A stretch of 17,561 nt of DNA from TMED27 sp963922705 (lineage in GTDB: Bacteria > Pseudomonadota > Alphaproteobacteria > Micavibrionales > Micavibrionaceae), in the NCBI GenBank assembly GCA_963922705.1, contig CAWUJS010000036.1, positions 1-17,561 on the forward strand, read 5' to 3'. Below the pieces are notes generated by a model that was given only the letters and a program-made list of their open reading frames with translations, ran no database searches and was not told the origin of the DNA. Made by a program: the position numbers and the translations under genes. Of the stretch, positions 1-6,402 are shown in pieces; the first letter of the stretch is position 1; each line of letters starts with the position of its first letter.

Positions 1-9
1 GCGAACGCC

Positions 10-54
10 GGGATCTCTTCGATTTAAGCATGAGATCCCCGCTTTCACGGGGAT
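10..54. other. Overlapping, mutually exclusive inverted repeats
   Basis: GGGATCTC (10-17) can pair with GAGATCCC (32-39), and ATCCCCG (35-41) can pair with CGGGGAT (48-54). The arms share bases 35-39, so only one stem can form at a time. No T-tract follows the second stem, so it is not a classical terminator. It may be the 3' end region of a gene left of the window or a leader structure. No protein-coding gene was recognised in 1-209. Confidence 0.4.
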
Positions 55-79
55 GCCAGAGCTCGTTAACAACCGTGCC

Positions 80-104
80 GTTAAATCCAAATGCAATCGT
101 CATG
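80..104. repeat. 25-bp direct repeat, left copy (flanks uvrB)
   Basis: The 13-mer GTTAAATCCAAAT is followed by a variable base, CAATCG, a variable base and CATG. The same arrangement occurs at 2342-2366 in the same orientation with only 2 differences in 25. The two copies bracket uvrB. Possible readings are a dispersed intergenic repeat, a relic duplication, or attachment-site-like sequence. The sequence alone does not decide. Confidence 0.7.
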
Positions 105-138
105 GCTATAGATTCTGAATTAAATTCAGGATGCATGT

Positions 139-165
139 TTGTTTTTCTTGCATATATCGTATAAT
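139..165 (+). promoter_or_regulatory. Candidate uvrB promoter
   Basis: A perfect TATAAT -10 lies at 160-165, 44 bases before the uvrB start. The upstream -35 is weak: TTGTTT at 139-144 with a short 15-base spacer. No GTTC-N7-GTTC LexA box of the alphaproteobacterial type was seen between 1 and 209, so SOS control of uvrB is not evident here. Confidence 0.45.
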
Positions 166-209
166 TTGGGGACGGTATTAATCATAATTTACAGGTTTAG
201 TCTCCAGTC

Positions 210-2285
210 ATGGATATAGCAGAATTATCACAGGTTGCCGTGGCGTTTGAGGGAAAGGTCTTTGACCGTTCCGTGCCTTTTCGGATTGAAACGGATTTCA
301 CCCCGTCTGGTGACCAGCCAACCGCCATTAAGCAACTCACCGGAGGCTTGCATGACGGGCTTTCGGATCAGGTTTTGCTGGGCGTAACAGGCTCGGGGAA
401 AACCTTCACCATGGCGCATGTCATTCAGGAGATGCAGCGCCCGGCGCTTATCCTTGCGCCCAATAAAACCCTCGCCGCCCAGCTTTACGGGGAGTTTAAA
501 CAATTCTTCCCCGACAATGCGGTGGAGTATTTCGTCTCATACTATGACTATTACCAGCCCGAAGCCTATGTCCCGCGATCCGATACTTTCATCGAAAAAG
601 ACTCCAGTATCAATGAGCAAATCGACCGGATGCGCCACTCTGCAACCCGCGCTTTGTTTGAGCGCCGGGATGTGATTATCGTTGCCTCGGTTTCCTGCAT
701 CTACGGTATCGGCTCCAAGGAAGATTATATGGCGATGGCTTTCGAGTTGTCCAAAGATCAGCAAATAGACCGGCAGGAAATTATCCAAAGGCTCATTGAG
801 CTTCAATATACCCGCAACGATATTGCTTTTGAGCGTGGGACATTCCGTGTGCGCGGCGATGTGGTGGAGCTTTTCCCCGCGCACTTTGAAGATCGCGCAT
901 GGCGTATCGATATGTTCGGCGATGAGATTGAGGCAATCATTGAATTTGATCCATTAACCGGTGAAAAATTTGAAGAGCTTCCCGGTGTCAGGGTTTTTGC
1001 AAATTCGCACTACATCACGCCGGGGCCAACAATGCAGCAGGCGGTTAAGCAAATCAAAGCGGATATGAAAGACCGCATTACCTATTATGAGGCCGAAGGG
1101 AAATTGCTTGAGGCACAGCGCATCGAACAGCGCACCAGCTTTGATATCGAGATGATGGAGGCAACCGGCACAACCAAGGGGATTGAGAATTATTCCCGCT
1201 ATTTAACCGGGCGCGCACCGGGAGAGCCGCCGCCGACGCTGATTGAATATCTGCCCGATGATGCGCTGATGTTCCTTGATGAAAGCCATGTCATGGTACC
1301 GCAAATCGGTGCGATGTATAAAGGCGACCGCGCCCGCAAAGGCACGCTGGTTGAATATGGGTTCCGCTTGCCTGCCGCCGTGGATAACCGCCCCTTGCAA
1401 TTTGAAGAATGGAATAATTTTCGCCCGCAGACGATTTTTGTCTCTGCAACGCCCGGCTCCTGGGAGCTGGAACAAACAGGCGGTGAATTCGCCGAGCAGG
1501 TTGTGCGCCCAACCGGACTGGTTGATCCAATCGTCGAAATCCGCCCGACCGAGCATCAGGTTGATGACCTTATGCATGAATGCCGCGAAGTGATTGACAA
1601 ATATAACGGGCGTATTCTGGTCACAACCCTGACCAAGAAAATGGCGGAAGGTTTAACCGAGTATCTCAATGAAAATAACATTAGTGTCAGATACATACAT
1701 TCCGATGTTGATACTTTGGAGCGCATCGAGATTATGCAAGATCTACGCAAAGGGATATTTGATGTGCTGGTTGGGATTAACTTGCTGCGCGAAGGTATTG
1801 ATATTCCGGAATGCTTGCGGGTTTGTATTTTAGACGCAGATAAAGAAGGGTATTTGCGGTCAAAAACATCGCTTATCCAGACGATAGGCCGCGCTGCACG
1901 CAATGTTGATGGCAAAGCCATTCTCTATGCGGATAAAATCACCGGCTCGATGCAATATGCGATTGACGAGACCAACCGCCGCCGTGAAAAACAACAAGCT
2001 TATAATTTAGAGCACGGCATTACACCCGAGACAGTGCGCAAAGCCCTTGGTACGGCGTTTGATTATTTGCGCGAAGAAGAAGGCGGTAAAAAACCAACCG
2101 TATCCTATGCGGGTTTGGCGGATAATGAGCAGGAAGCATTTGCAAGCGACCCCGCTGCGATACGCAAACATATCGAGGCTTTAAAGGCGAAAATGCTCAA
2201 AGCGGCGGAGAATTTGGAGTTCGAAGAGGCCGCACAATTACGGGATGAGGTCAAGCGGCTCGAGGAAAGCGAGTTGGGGTTATAA
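210..2285 (+). CDS. uvrB: UvrABC system protein B (excinuclease ABC subunit B)
   Basis: UvrB is the helicase-fold damage-verification subunit of nucleotide excision repair. UvrA loads it onto damaged DNA and it then recruits UvrC for dual incision. The 691 residues fit the usual family length. Visible landmarks are Walker A GVTGSGKT (58-65), the tyrosine-rich beta-hairpin YYDYYQPEAYVP (111-122) that is inserted between the strands, the DEAD-like LDESH (356-360), a helicase motif VI QTIGRAARN in the second RecA domain, and a C-terminal UVR coiled-coil (about 650-688) that contacts UvrC. The ATG at 210 gives the expected N-terminus, although its Shine-Dalgarno match is poor. The gene appears complete and intact. 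It stands alone on the plus strand, with mobilization genes pointing toward it from downstream, and probably marks the chromosomal side of the element junction. Confidence 0.98.
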   Translation: MDIAELSQVAVAFEGKVFDRSVPFRIETDFTPSGDQPTAIKQLTGGLHDGLSDQVLLGVTGSGKTFTMAHVIQEMQRPALILAPNKTLAAQLYGEFKQFFPDNAVEYFVSYYDYYQPEAYVPRSDTFIEKDSSINEQIDRMRHSATRALFERRDVIIVASVSCIYGIGSKEDYMAMAFELSKDQQIDRQEIIQRLIELQYTRNDIAFERGTFRVRGDVVELFPAHFEDRAWRIDMFGDEIEAIIEFDPLTGEKFEELPGVRVFANSHYITPGPTMQQAVKQIKADMKDRITYYEAEGKLLEAQRIEQRTSFDIEMMEATGTTKGIENYSRYLTGRAPGEPPPTLIEYLPDDALMFLDESHVMVPQIGAMYKGDRARKGTLVEYGFRLPAAVDNRPLQFEEWNNFRPQTIFVSATPGSWELEQTGGEFAEQVVRPTGLVDPIVEIRPTEHQVDDLMHECREVIDKYNGRILVTTLTKKMAEGLTEYLNENNISVRYIHSDVDTLERIEIMQDLRKGIFDVLVGINLLREGIDIPECLRVCILDADKEGYLRSKTSLIQTIGRAARNVDGKAILYADKITGSMQYAIDETNRRREKQQAYNLEHGITPETVRKALGTAFDYLREEEGGKKPTVSYAGLADNEQEAFASDPAAIRKHIEALKAKMLKAAENLEFEEAAQLRDEVKRLEESELGL

Positions 2286-2341
2286 CACAGCCTATATCTT
2301 TTTGATGTTCATGCCATGGGTATTGTATTAAAAATCGGGCT

Positions 2342-2366
2342 GTTAAATCCAAATACAATCGCCATG
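2342..2366. repeat. 25-bp direct repeat, right copy (between uvrB and mobilization genes)
   Basis: Second copy of the repeat at 80-104 (23/25 identical), 57 bases after the uvrB stop and about 190 bases before the end of the relaxase gene. Its place at the junction of a housekeeping gene and mobilization genes makes it a candidate element boundary, but no partner copy was seen on the far side of the mobilization genes within this window. Confidence 0.65.
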
Positions 2367-2557
2367 ACAAAATAAGTTAATGTCGGAAAAATCGATTATG
2401 CCTGAAAGCGTTGGTGGACCTGATCACGCAAAAATCGAACCAATTATTCAAAAAACTTGCAGAATGGACAGCTATTATTGAAGCAAATTCTGCTCTCTGA
2501 TGCTTTCCAATTTTATGGGTGTGTTTAAGTTCTGTAGGCTGTAGTCTTTCACCAAAA
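2367..2557. other. Intergenic stretch with a short coding-like remnant
   Basis: No convincing gene. One plus-strand frame stays open with ordinary protein composition and ends at a TGA near 2498, reading ...KALVDLITQKSNQLFKK... then LAEWTAIIEANSAL. It has no start codon with a ribosome binding site and matches no family I recognise. It may be the tail of a disrupted gene at the element junction. No U-tract terminator was found for the relaxase gene that ends just to the right. Confidence 0.3.
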
Positions 2558-3967
2558 TCACCGATCATGATCGTGGCTGGGCTTGTGTCGTTGGGGTGTG
2601 TTGTTTGATTTATCCCGCAGGCGCTGCAAACGGTCTTGTGTTTTTGGTGGCGTTGGATTGGCCGCACGTGTGTGAGCTTCTCGTAGCTTTGATAGGCGTT
2701 CTTGGGATTTTGGCTTTTGCTTTGCCGGAGCGCCTTTCCCTGCCACATCCTTTCGTGCTGCGATACCCTGGGTGCGCTGGCGTTCCTGGTCCAGCTTGAG
2801 TAGTAGCTTGGCGTGATCCTGGCGCACTGCTTGGATCTCGGCTTGTAGCTTTTGCCGGTCGGTAAGCTGTGCATCAATGAGAGCCTGACTTTGCGCCCGG
2901 TCACGTTGAAACGCCTCAATCGCTTCTCGGATATTCTGCTTTTGGATTTGTGCGCGCTCACCGGAGAAGCGCTGCATCAGCCCCGATAGGCCGGAGCGAT
3001 AACGCGCAGCACGAGCCTTATTTTCTTGATCCCAGCGGGCCTGCTGTTTTTGGGCGACCATAGCGCGCTCGGCTCTATGATGTTCTGTCATGACCTGCCG
3101 GCGGCGCTCTAACGGAGCCATGGCTTTTTTATATCGGGCATCGGCTTCTGCGATATGTCGCTTGACGGCCTGGCGCATTTGCCTGGCCATTGTGGTTTTT
3201 GCCTCATCAACACTTGGCAGAGCATCCGGTTCCCCAAGCCGGGCTTTAATCTCTTTGGATTTCTTTCCGGCATAGCGGGCAATGGATAAGACAGCTCCAT
3301 CATGCGTGACAGCCACATGGCCGCGCCGATCCCCTTTGGCCAGGATCATGCCGCGTTCTGAAAGCGCGTTTTGAAAGGCAGACTTGGAATCCGATGCCGC
3401 CCAACATTCAGCCATCATCTCTTTGAGATCACGCGCATGCAGGCCTTGACGTTTGGCTTGTTGCCATTCGGCCAGATTAAAATTACGCGGATCGCGCTCC
3501 TTTGAATTCATCAACCCGCGCGGCATTTTCCAGCCCTGTTCCAGATAGATCTCTCGGCTGAGATCCCTGCATTTGAGCTTGTAGTGCGGCAAGTTGCGCG
3601 CGGTCATCGTATCGGCATCAATCCGGCTCCACACCGCATGCGCATGGCGGCGGCCTTCTTTTTCGTGGAAGACGATCACGCGCGGCTGGCCCTGGAGGTT
3701 ATTTTTTTCTTCCAGTTTTTCGATGGCGGCTTCAAAGGTTTTAACATCCACGCGCTCTTGTTCAGGCGGGTTGAAAGACACGGAGAACAAGAACTGCTTG
3801 CATTTCGTGCCTTTGCTCACAGCATGAGCTTCTTTGAATGCGCCGATGATATCGTTAGAGATAAAGCCGCGCATCTCGTGCACGTTTACATGCTCATTGT
3901 CATCAGTGCGCAGAAGATGCAAAGCCAGCTGTTTACCGCCGCCGCGTTGTGAGGCTTTGATAATCAT
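2558..3967 (-). CDS. Relaxase / mobilization nuclease (VirD2/MobA superfamily)
   Basis: Predicted DNA-nicking relaxase that would process oriT and lead the strand into a recipient cell. The 469-residue form starts at the ATG ending at 3967, chosen because AAGGA lies 9-10 bases upstream; a TTG eight codons earlier lacks this. The N-terminus MIIKASQRGGGKQLALHLLR opens the nuclease domain. The metal-binding triad is HEKEGRRHAH (His 101, 108, 110), followed by VWSRID. Residues 160-235 carry RDPRNFNLAEWQQAKRQG and KGDRRGHVAVTHDG, usual in this alphaproteobacterial relaxase group. The C-terminal half is charged, Arg/Gln/Ala-rich and probably coiled-coil. There is no tyrosine before residue 129, where the nucleophile is usually found. 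It lies 4 bases downstream of the MobC-like gene and is surely co-transcribed with it. Confidence 0.9.
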   Translation of the reverse strand: MIIKASQRGGGKQLALHLLRTDDNEHVNVHEMRGFISNDIIGAFKEAHAVSKGTKCKQFLFSVSFNPPEQERVDVKTFEAAIEKLEEKNNLQGQPRVIVFHEKEGRRHAHAVWSRIDADTMTARNLPHYKLKCRDLSREIYLEQGWKMPRGLMNSKERDPRNFNLAEWQQAKRQGLHARDLKEMMAECWAASDSKSAFQNALSERGMILAKGDRRGHVAVTHDGAVLSIARYAGKKSKEIKARLGEPDALPSVDEAKTTMARQMRQAVKRHIAEADARYKKAMAPLERRRQVMTEHHRAERAMVAQKQQARWDQENKARAARYRSGLSGLMQRFSGERAQIQKQNIREAIEAFQRDRAQSQALIDAQLTDRQKLQAEIQAVRQDHAKLLLKLDQERQRTQGIAARKDVAGKGAPAKQKPKSQERLSKLREAHTRAANPTPPKTQDRLQRLRDKSNNTPQRHKPSHDHDR

Positions 3968-3971
3968 GGCG

Positions 3972-4331
3972 CTATCGTTCCTTGATCCCAAGGCTCTGCA
4001 TCAAAAGAGATTTGATCGCGGCAATATCGTCAGAAGCCTGCAGCAATGCAGCTTTGCTCTCCTCATCCAGCACCAAAGAGCCAGAGCGTGCGGCATCGGC
4101 CAAAGTCTGTAAGTTGTTTGCAATACCATTCTGGCCCAGCTTAGCTAAAATCTGCGCCAGCGCTTGGCGGTTATTCTTCCCGGATACCCGTGCATTGTCA
4201 TTGGCGGCAAAGAGCTGAGCGCGGATGTAAATACTGAGCGGTTTCTTACCGGCGCGCCGCTCTAAGTCCCGACGTTGCGTGGCTGTGATGCGCAATGATA
4301 TCGGCTTGGACTGTCGGGCAGGCTTATTCAT
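3972..4331 (-). CDS. MobC-like relaxosome accessory protein (ribbon-helix-helix)
   Basis: A 119-residue basic protein. Its N-terminus, KPISLRITATQRRDLERRAG followed by KKPLSIYIRAQLF, has the strand-helix-helix pattern of ribbon-helix-helix DNA-binding proteins. The C-terminal part (about 55-115, with LAQILAKLGQNGIANNLQTL) is typical of MobC-type mobilization proteins, which bind oriT and help the relaxase nick. The gene directly precedes the relaxase on the same strand (4-base gap), as in many mobilization modules. The Shine-Dalgarno before the ATG is weak (AGG about 13 bases upstream). The upstream DNA at 4332-4433 holds a repeat that is also found upstream of the 11849-12301 gene and is the natural place to look for oriT. 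Confidence 0.82.
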   Translation of the reverse strand: MNKPARQSKPISLRITATQRRDLERRAGKKPLSIYIRAQLFAANDNARVSGKNNRQALAQILAKLGQNGIANNLQTLADAARSGSLVLDEESKAALLQASDDIAAIKSLLMQSLGIKER

Positions 4332-4388
4332 TGAAAAACTATAGCCTGCCCAGATTATGCCATCGGGTGAAACTCAATTTTGATTAAA

Positions 4389-4433
4389 CAGACATTATCC
4401 GGTTGGCTAACAAATGGCAGATATGATTCCGTT
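4389..4433. repeat. 45-bp direct repeat, copy 1 (upstream of mobC)
   Basis: 38 of 45 positions match 12432-12476 in the same orientation, and weaker similarity continues for about 40 bases to the right. Read on the minus strand, toward mobC, the best conserved blocks are AACGGAATCATAT at the start and CAACCGGATAATGT near the end. GATAAT resembles a -10 element. The mobC start lies 63 bases beyond it. Alternatives are an oriT core (the TATCCGG string resembles a relaxase nic region only loosely) or the end of a lost insertion sequence. Confidence 0.7.
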
Positions 4434-4579
4434 TTCCTGTTGCTACGAGAGGAGGCGGAAGAGACGGCTGGACAAGCCAAACGATTGCAGCGGCCTTTTG
4501 TGTTTCCGAGGATACCGTACTTTTCTGGCGCAAGATCTTTGCGAAGGGCGGCGTCGAGGCGGTGATTAAGCAACTTTAA
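4427..4579 (+). pseudogene. Fragment of a transposase-type helix-turn-helix domain (IS630-like)
   Basis: One plus frame is open from a TGA at 4424 to TAA at 4577-4579. It reads GRDGWTSQTIAAAFCVSEDT, then VLFWRKIFAKGGVEAVIKQL. The IA..F.VS..TV..WR..F..GG.EA spacing is that of the N-terminal helix-turn-helix of IS630-type transposases. The frame has no usable start and no catalytic domain, so it is a remnant. Family assignment is by motif memory only; a non-transposase helix-turn-helix fragment is possible. Confidence 0.42.
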
Positions 4580-4629
4580 GTCTGTAGATTTCTTCTCGGT
4601 CTGTTGGGACCAACAGAGAATTTACAGAC
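4580..4629. repeat. Nested inverted repeat just after the transposase fragment
   Basis: The outer arms are GTCTGTA (4580-4586) and TACAGAC (4623-4629). The inner arms are TCTGTTGG (4600-4607) and CCAACAGA (4610-4617), an 8-bp stem with a 2-base loop. The structure starts directly after the TAA of the fragment upstream. It lacks a T-run, so a terminator is unlikely. It could be a junction of two insertion-sequence remnants or a protein-binding site. Confidence 0.5.
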
Positions 4630-4759
4630 CTCACGTTACACTACCGCCGCGATCAAGGCGTGCACTGCTTTAGGCATGAAACTAAAGAAAACCGAAACCG
4701 TCCTGTGCGTTATTGACCTGTTGTTTGAAGCCCGGTTGCCGATCGTTCGAACTGAACAG
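4628..4759 (+). pseudogene. Possible fragment of a DDE integrase core (IS481-like)
   Basis: This plus frame includes YTTAAIKACTALGMKL and then VLCVIDLLFEARLPIVRTE. The pattern AI..CT...(spacer)..ID..L...LP recalls the stretch of IS481-family transposases reading AIDDCTR...FID..L..LPF. The catalytic residues are lost or degenerate and the frame decays after about 4760. The rest of 4760-4965 holds no gene I can support. Identification is tentative. Confidence 0.3.
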
Positions 4760-4965
4760 TCCCACGTCTTATCGAAGAAGTCAGGATGCAGAGGTGAACC
4801 TCCTGTCTCGCGACAAGACACGGGTTATAGGCCGCGCAGAAAACCATTGATAAAATTCAAGACGACGTTTGAGAAACGCCGTCACCAAAAAGTGAGAATA
4901 GCTCCCTTGATCTAAGGACGGGACTTGCGATAAATCATACCAATTACAGCAAAGGGAGACTACCC

Positions 4966-5145
4966 ATGGGCGGGAATTCCTCAGACGTTTGCCCAAAATG
5001 TGGAGGTGACGGTCGGGTAGAAGCGCCACGAACCATATGCCCCACGTGTAATGGCAATGGCTGCGCATACTGTCATGCTGGTTCACAGCCTGGCATTGGC
5101 TCAGTCACGTGTCCAGCGTGTAGAGGTCGCGGAAAGAGGAATTAG
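4966..5145 (+). CDS. Small 8-cysteine DnaJ-type zinc-finger protein (59 aa)
   Basis: The ATG at 4966 follows a good AGGGAGA ribosome binding site. The 59-residue product has four CxxC knuckles: C9/C12, C25/C28, C33/C36 and C49/C52. Three of them have the DnaJ cysteine-rich form CxxCxGxG (CPKCGGDG, CPTCNGNG, CPACRGRG). There is no J domain or substrate-binding domain, so this is a free-standing zinc module. Similar mini-proteins occur in phage genomes. The stop lies 2 bases before the start of the next gene, whose Shine-Dalgarno (AGAGGA) is inside the last codons here, suggesting translational coupling. The exact role is unknown. Confidence 0.75.
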   Translation: MGGNSSDVCPKCGGDGRVEAPRTICPTCNGNGCAYCHAGSQPGIGSVTCPACRGRGKRN

Positions 5146-5147
5146 AC

Positions 5148-5498
5148 TTGCAGGCAATCGTATTGTTCTCAAAGGGAACTGGCCCGTATAGACTGCTTGG
5201 CCACATTTTAAAGTTCGGCCACTGCGAGGTCGCTCTTCGGCGAACCGAAACTGAATGGGTACTACTCATCCCGATGGACGATATGGTGATCCGGAAGCGC
5301 TTCATGACAGACTGTCCTAAGGCCCTCTTACGGTTCTATAGATCGGCGGGGCGCTACCCCAAACCAGTCTTCGAAATCCCTCGCACCAAGCGCAATGAAC
5401 GTTACAAAATGCGAAGCTGTGTAGATTTTGTGAAGGCCTCAATTAGAATGCAGCGAAAAGACATATTGCTTCCACTTCAACTATATCGAGCGCTATAG
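5148..5498 (+). CDS. Possible permuted NlpC/P60 (LRAT-like) fold protein
   Basis: 116 residues from a TTG at 5148 with AGAGGA about 9 bases upstream. A His in a strand-like context (FGHCEVAL, His25) precedes a Cys at the start of a helix (SCVDFVKASIR, Cys91), and the protein ends LPLQLYRAL. That order, His then Cys in an xCxxFV helix, is the circularly permuted papain-like arrangement of LRAT/NlpC-P60 proteins. The C-terminal C..FVK...(L)P.QLYR.L pattern recalls small phage-encoded proteins. This is motif-level inference. The gene is coupled to the zinc protein upstream, so the two may be a prophage remnant. Confidence 0.65.
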   Translation: MQAIVLFSKGTGPYRLLGHILKFGHCEVALRRTETEWVLLIPMDDMVIRKRFMTDCPKALLRFYRSAGRYPKPVFEIPRTKRNERYKMRSCVDFVKASIRMQRKDILLPLQLYRAL

Positions 5499-5535
5499 CA
5501 GATCAATTCAAAGTTATCTGAAATTTGTACACTTC

Positions 5536-5568
5536 TAACGTCACATGATAATATTATGAGTGACGTTA
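5536..5568. promoter_or_regulatory. 33-bp near-perfect palindrome over the start of the next gene
   Basis: Arms TAACGTCAC (5536-5544) and GTGACGTTA (5560-5568) flank an inner self-complementary ATAATATTAT (5548-5557). The right arm contains the GTG proposed as start of the 5560-6138 gene. It could be a dimeric repressor operator or an mRNA hairpin that hides the start codon. It lies 38 bases after the previous gene's stop and has no T-run. Confidence 0.6.
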
Positions 5569-6138
5569 CTTAAACTATTCAAAAATGCAGTTTCACTCGT
5601 TCCAATAATGGGGCCTCATGCAGACCATGAAACTGAATTGCTTGCAGCTGGCCTTAAGCCAATAGGCTTGTTTTCCTACCCAAACGACAAAATGCTCGAT
5701 ATTGATCCAAACTATAACGAACGAGTGAAATCCGAAATCGCCAAACTCAGCGCGCTTGCAGAAACTGGCCAATTGGGCCACGCCAACTTCACACTTCAAT
5801 TGGATGATGGACGTCAGCAATTCTGGCATTACTATTGTCAATTATCTCATTATGAAGAAATGCTTGAGCTTATGCAACTAACTAAAGCAGCAATCGCAGG
5901 TGATCTGGAAGCATTTAGCAATCGAGATCAGGGAAAGTTTTTTGGCTACCGAGCCTGTGATATTAAGCTATTTCATCGCGGCGGCTACCACTCATTCAGA
6001 GAGCCAATTCGAAGCATACTTATCGCCACACATGACTATCGCAAGCGTGCATATATTGAAATGCTTATCGATGGATCAAACAACACATCCAATTCTGAGA
6101 AAAGTTTTCCCAGTGTTAGAGATCTTGGCTTGGAATGA
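5560..6138 (+). CDS. Hypothetical protein (192 aa)
   Basis: Not recognised. The frame is open from GTG 5560, and composition is normal for a soluble mixed alpha/beta protein with no signal peptide, membrane segment or repeat. It contains hydrophobic-aromatic stretches such as LLAAGLKPIGLFSYP (about 28-42) and QFWHYYCQLSHYEEMLELM (about 87-105). The start is uncertain: no Shine-Dalgarno precedes GTG 5560 or the in-frame ATG at residue 17, and the more obvious ATG at 5556 stops after five codons. It follows the zinc/NlpC-like pair on the same strand but with a 61-base gap containing a large palindrome, so it may be separately controlled. Confidence 0.65.
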   Translation: MTLLKLFKNAVSLVPIMGPHADHETELLAAGLKPIGLFSYPNDKMLDIDPNYNERVKSEIAKLSALAETGQLGHANFTLQLDDGRQQFWHYYCQLSHYEEMLELMQLTKAAIAGDLEAFSNRDQGKFFGYRACDIKLFHRGGYHSFREPIRSILIATHDYRKRAYIEMLIDGSNNTSNSEKSFPSVRDLGLE

Positions 6139-6254
6139 GTGCAATGGGTTCCAGCTTACTTAATGGGTGCATGCCTATGCGCACCCAGCAAGCCAGGGCG
6201 CTTAAGCCTTGCTGCATAGCGCTGTCCGATACACCAAATCACTGGCTTACGCGC

Positions 6255-6326
6255 TTGGTGCGGTCAAGTAAACTGGATGGATGTAATCCCATCGTGTTCT
6301 TATTCATCCGTTACACATTACGTTGC
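6255..6326 (+). pseudogene. Possible remnant of an IS66-type transposase C-terminus
   Basis: A short frame reads LVRSSKLDGCNPIVFLFIR, resembling the conserved (T)AKLN.(I/V)(D/N)P..(Y/W)L...L segment near the end of IS66 TnpC proteins. Nothing else of the transposase is readable. The remainder of 6139-6402 has no supported gene; GGGTGC (6164-6169) and GCACCC (6180-6185) can form a small stem. Confidence 0.22.
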
Positions 6327-6402
6327 ACCGGCAAAAATATTTTTAAACGGGTTATTCTCATTCGTTTGCCCTCCGAGAGGGATTGTTATGGGGGAAGGAG
6401 AT

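Noticed and set aside
137..165. LexA box in front of uvrB
   Set aside because: No GTTC-N7-GTTC or its complement is present between 1 and 209.
2377..2961. Minus-strand open frame overlapping the relaxase 3' end
   Set aside because: Shadow of the relaxase gene; composition is not protein-like and there is no start signal.
4600..4617. Intrinsic terminator at the TCTGTTGG/CCAACAGA stem
   Set aside because: The loop is only 2 bases and no T-run follows on either strand.
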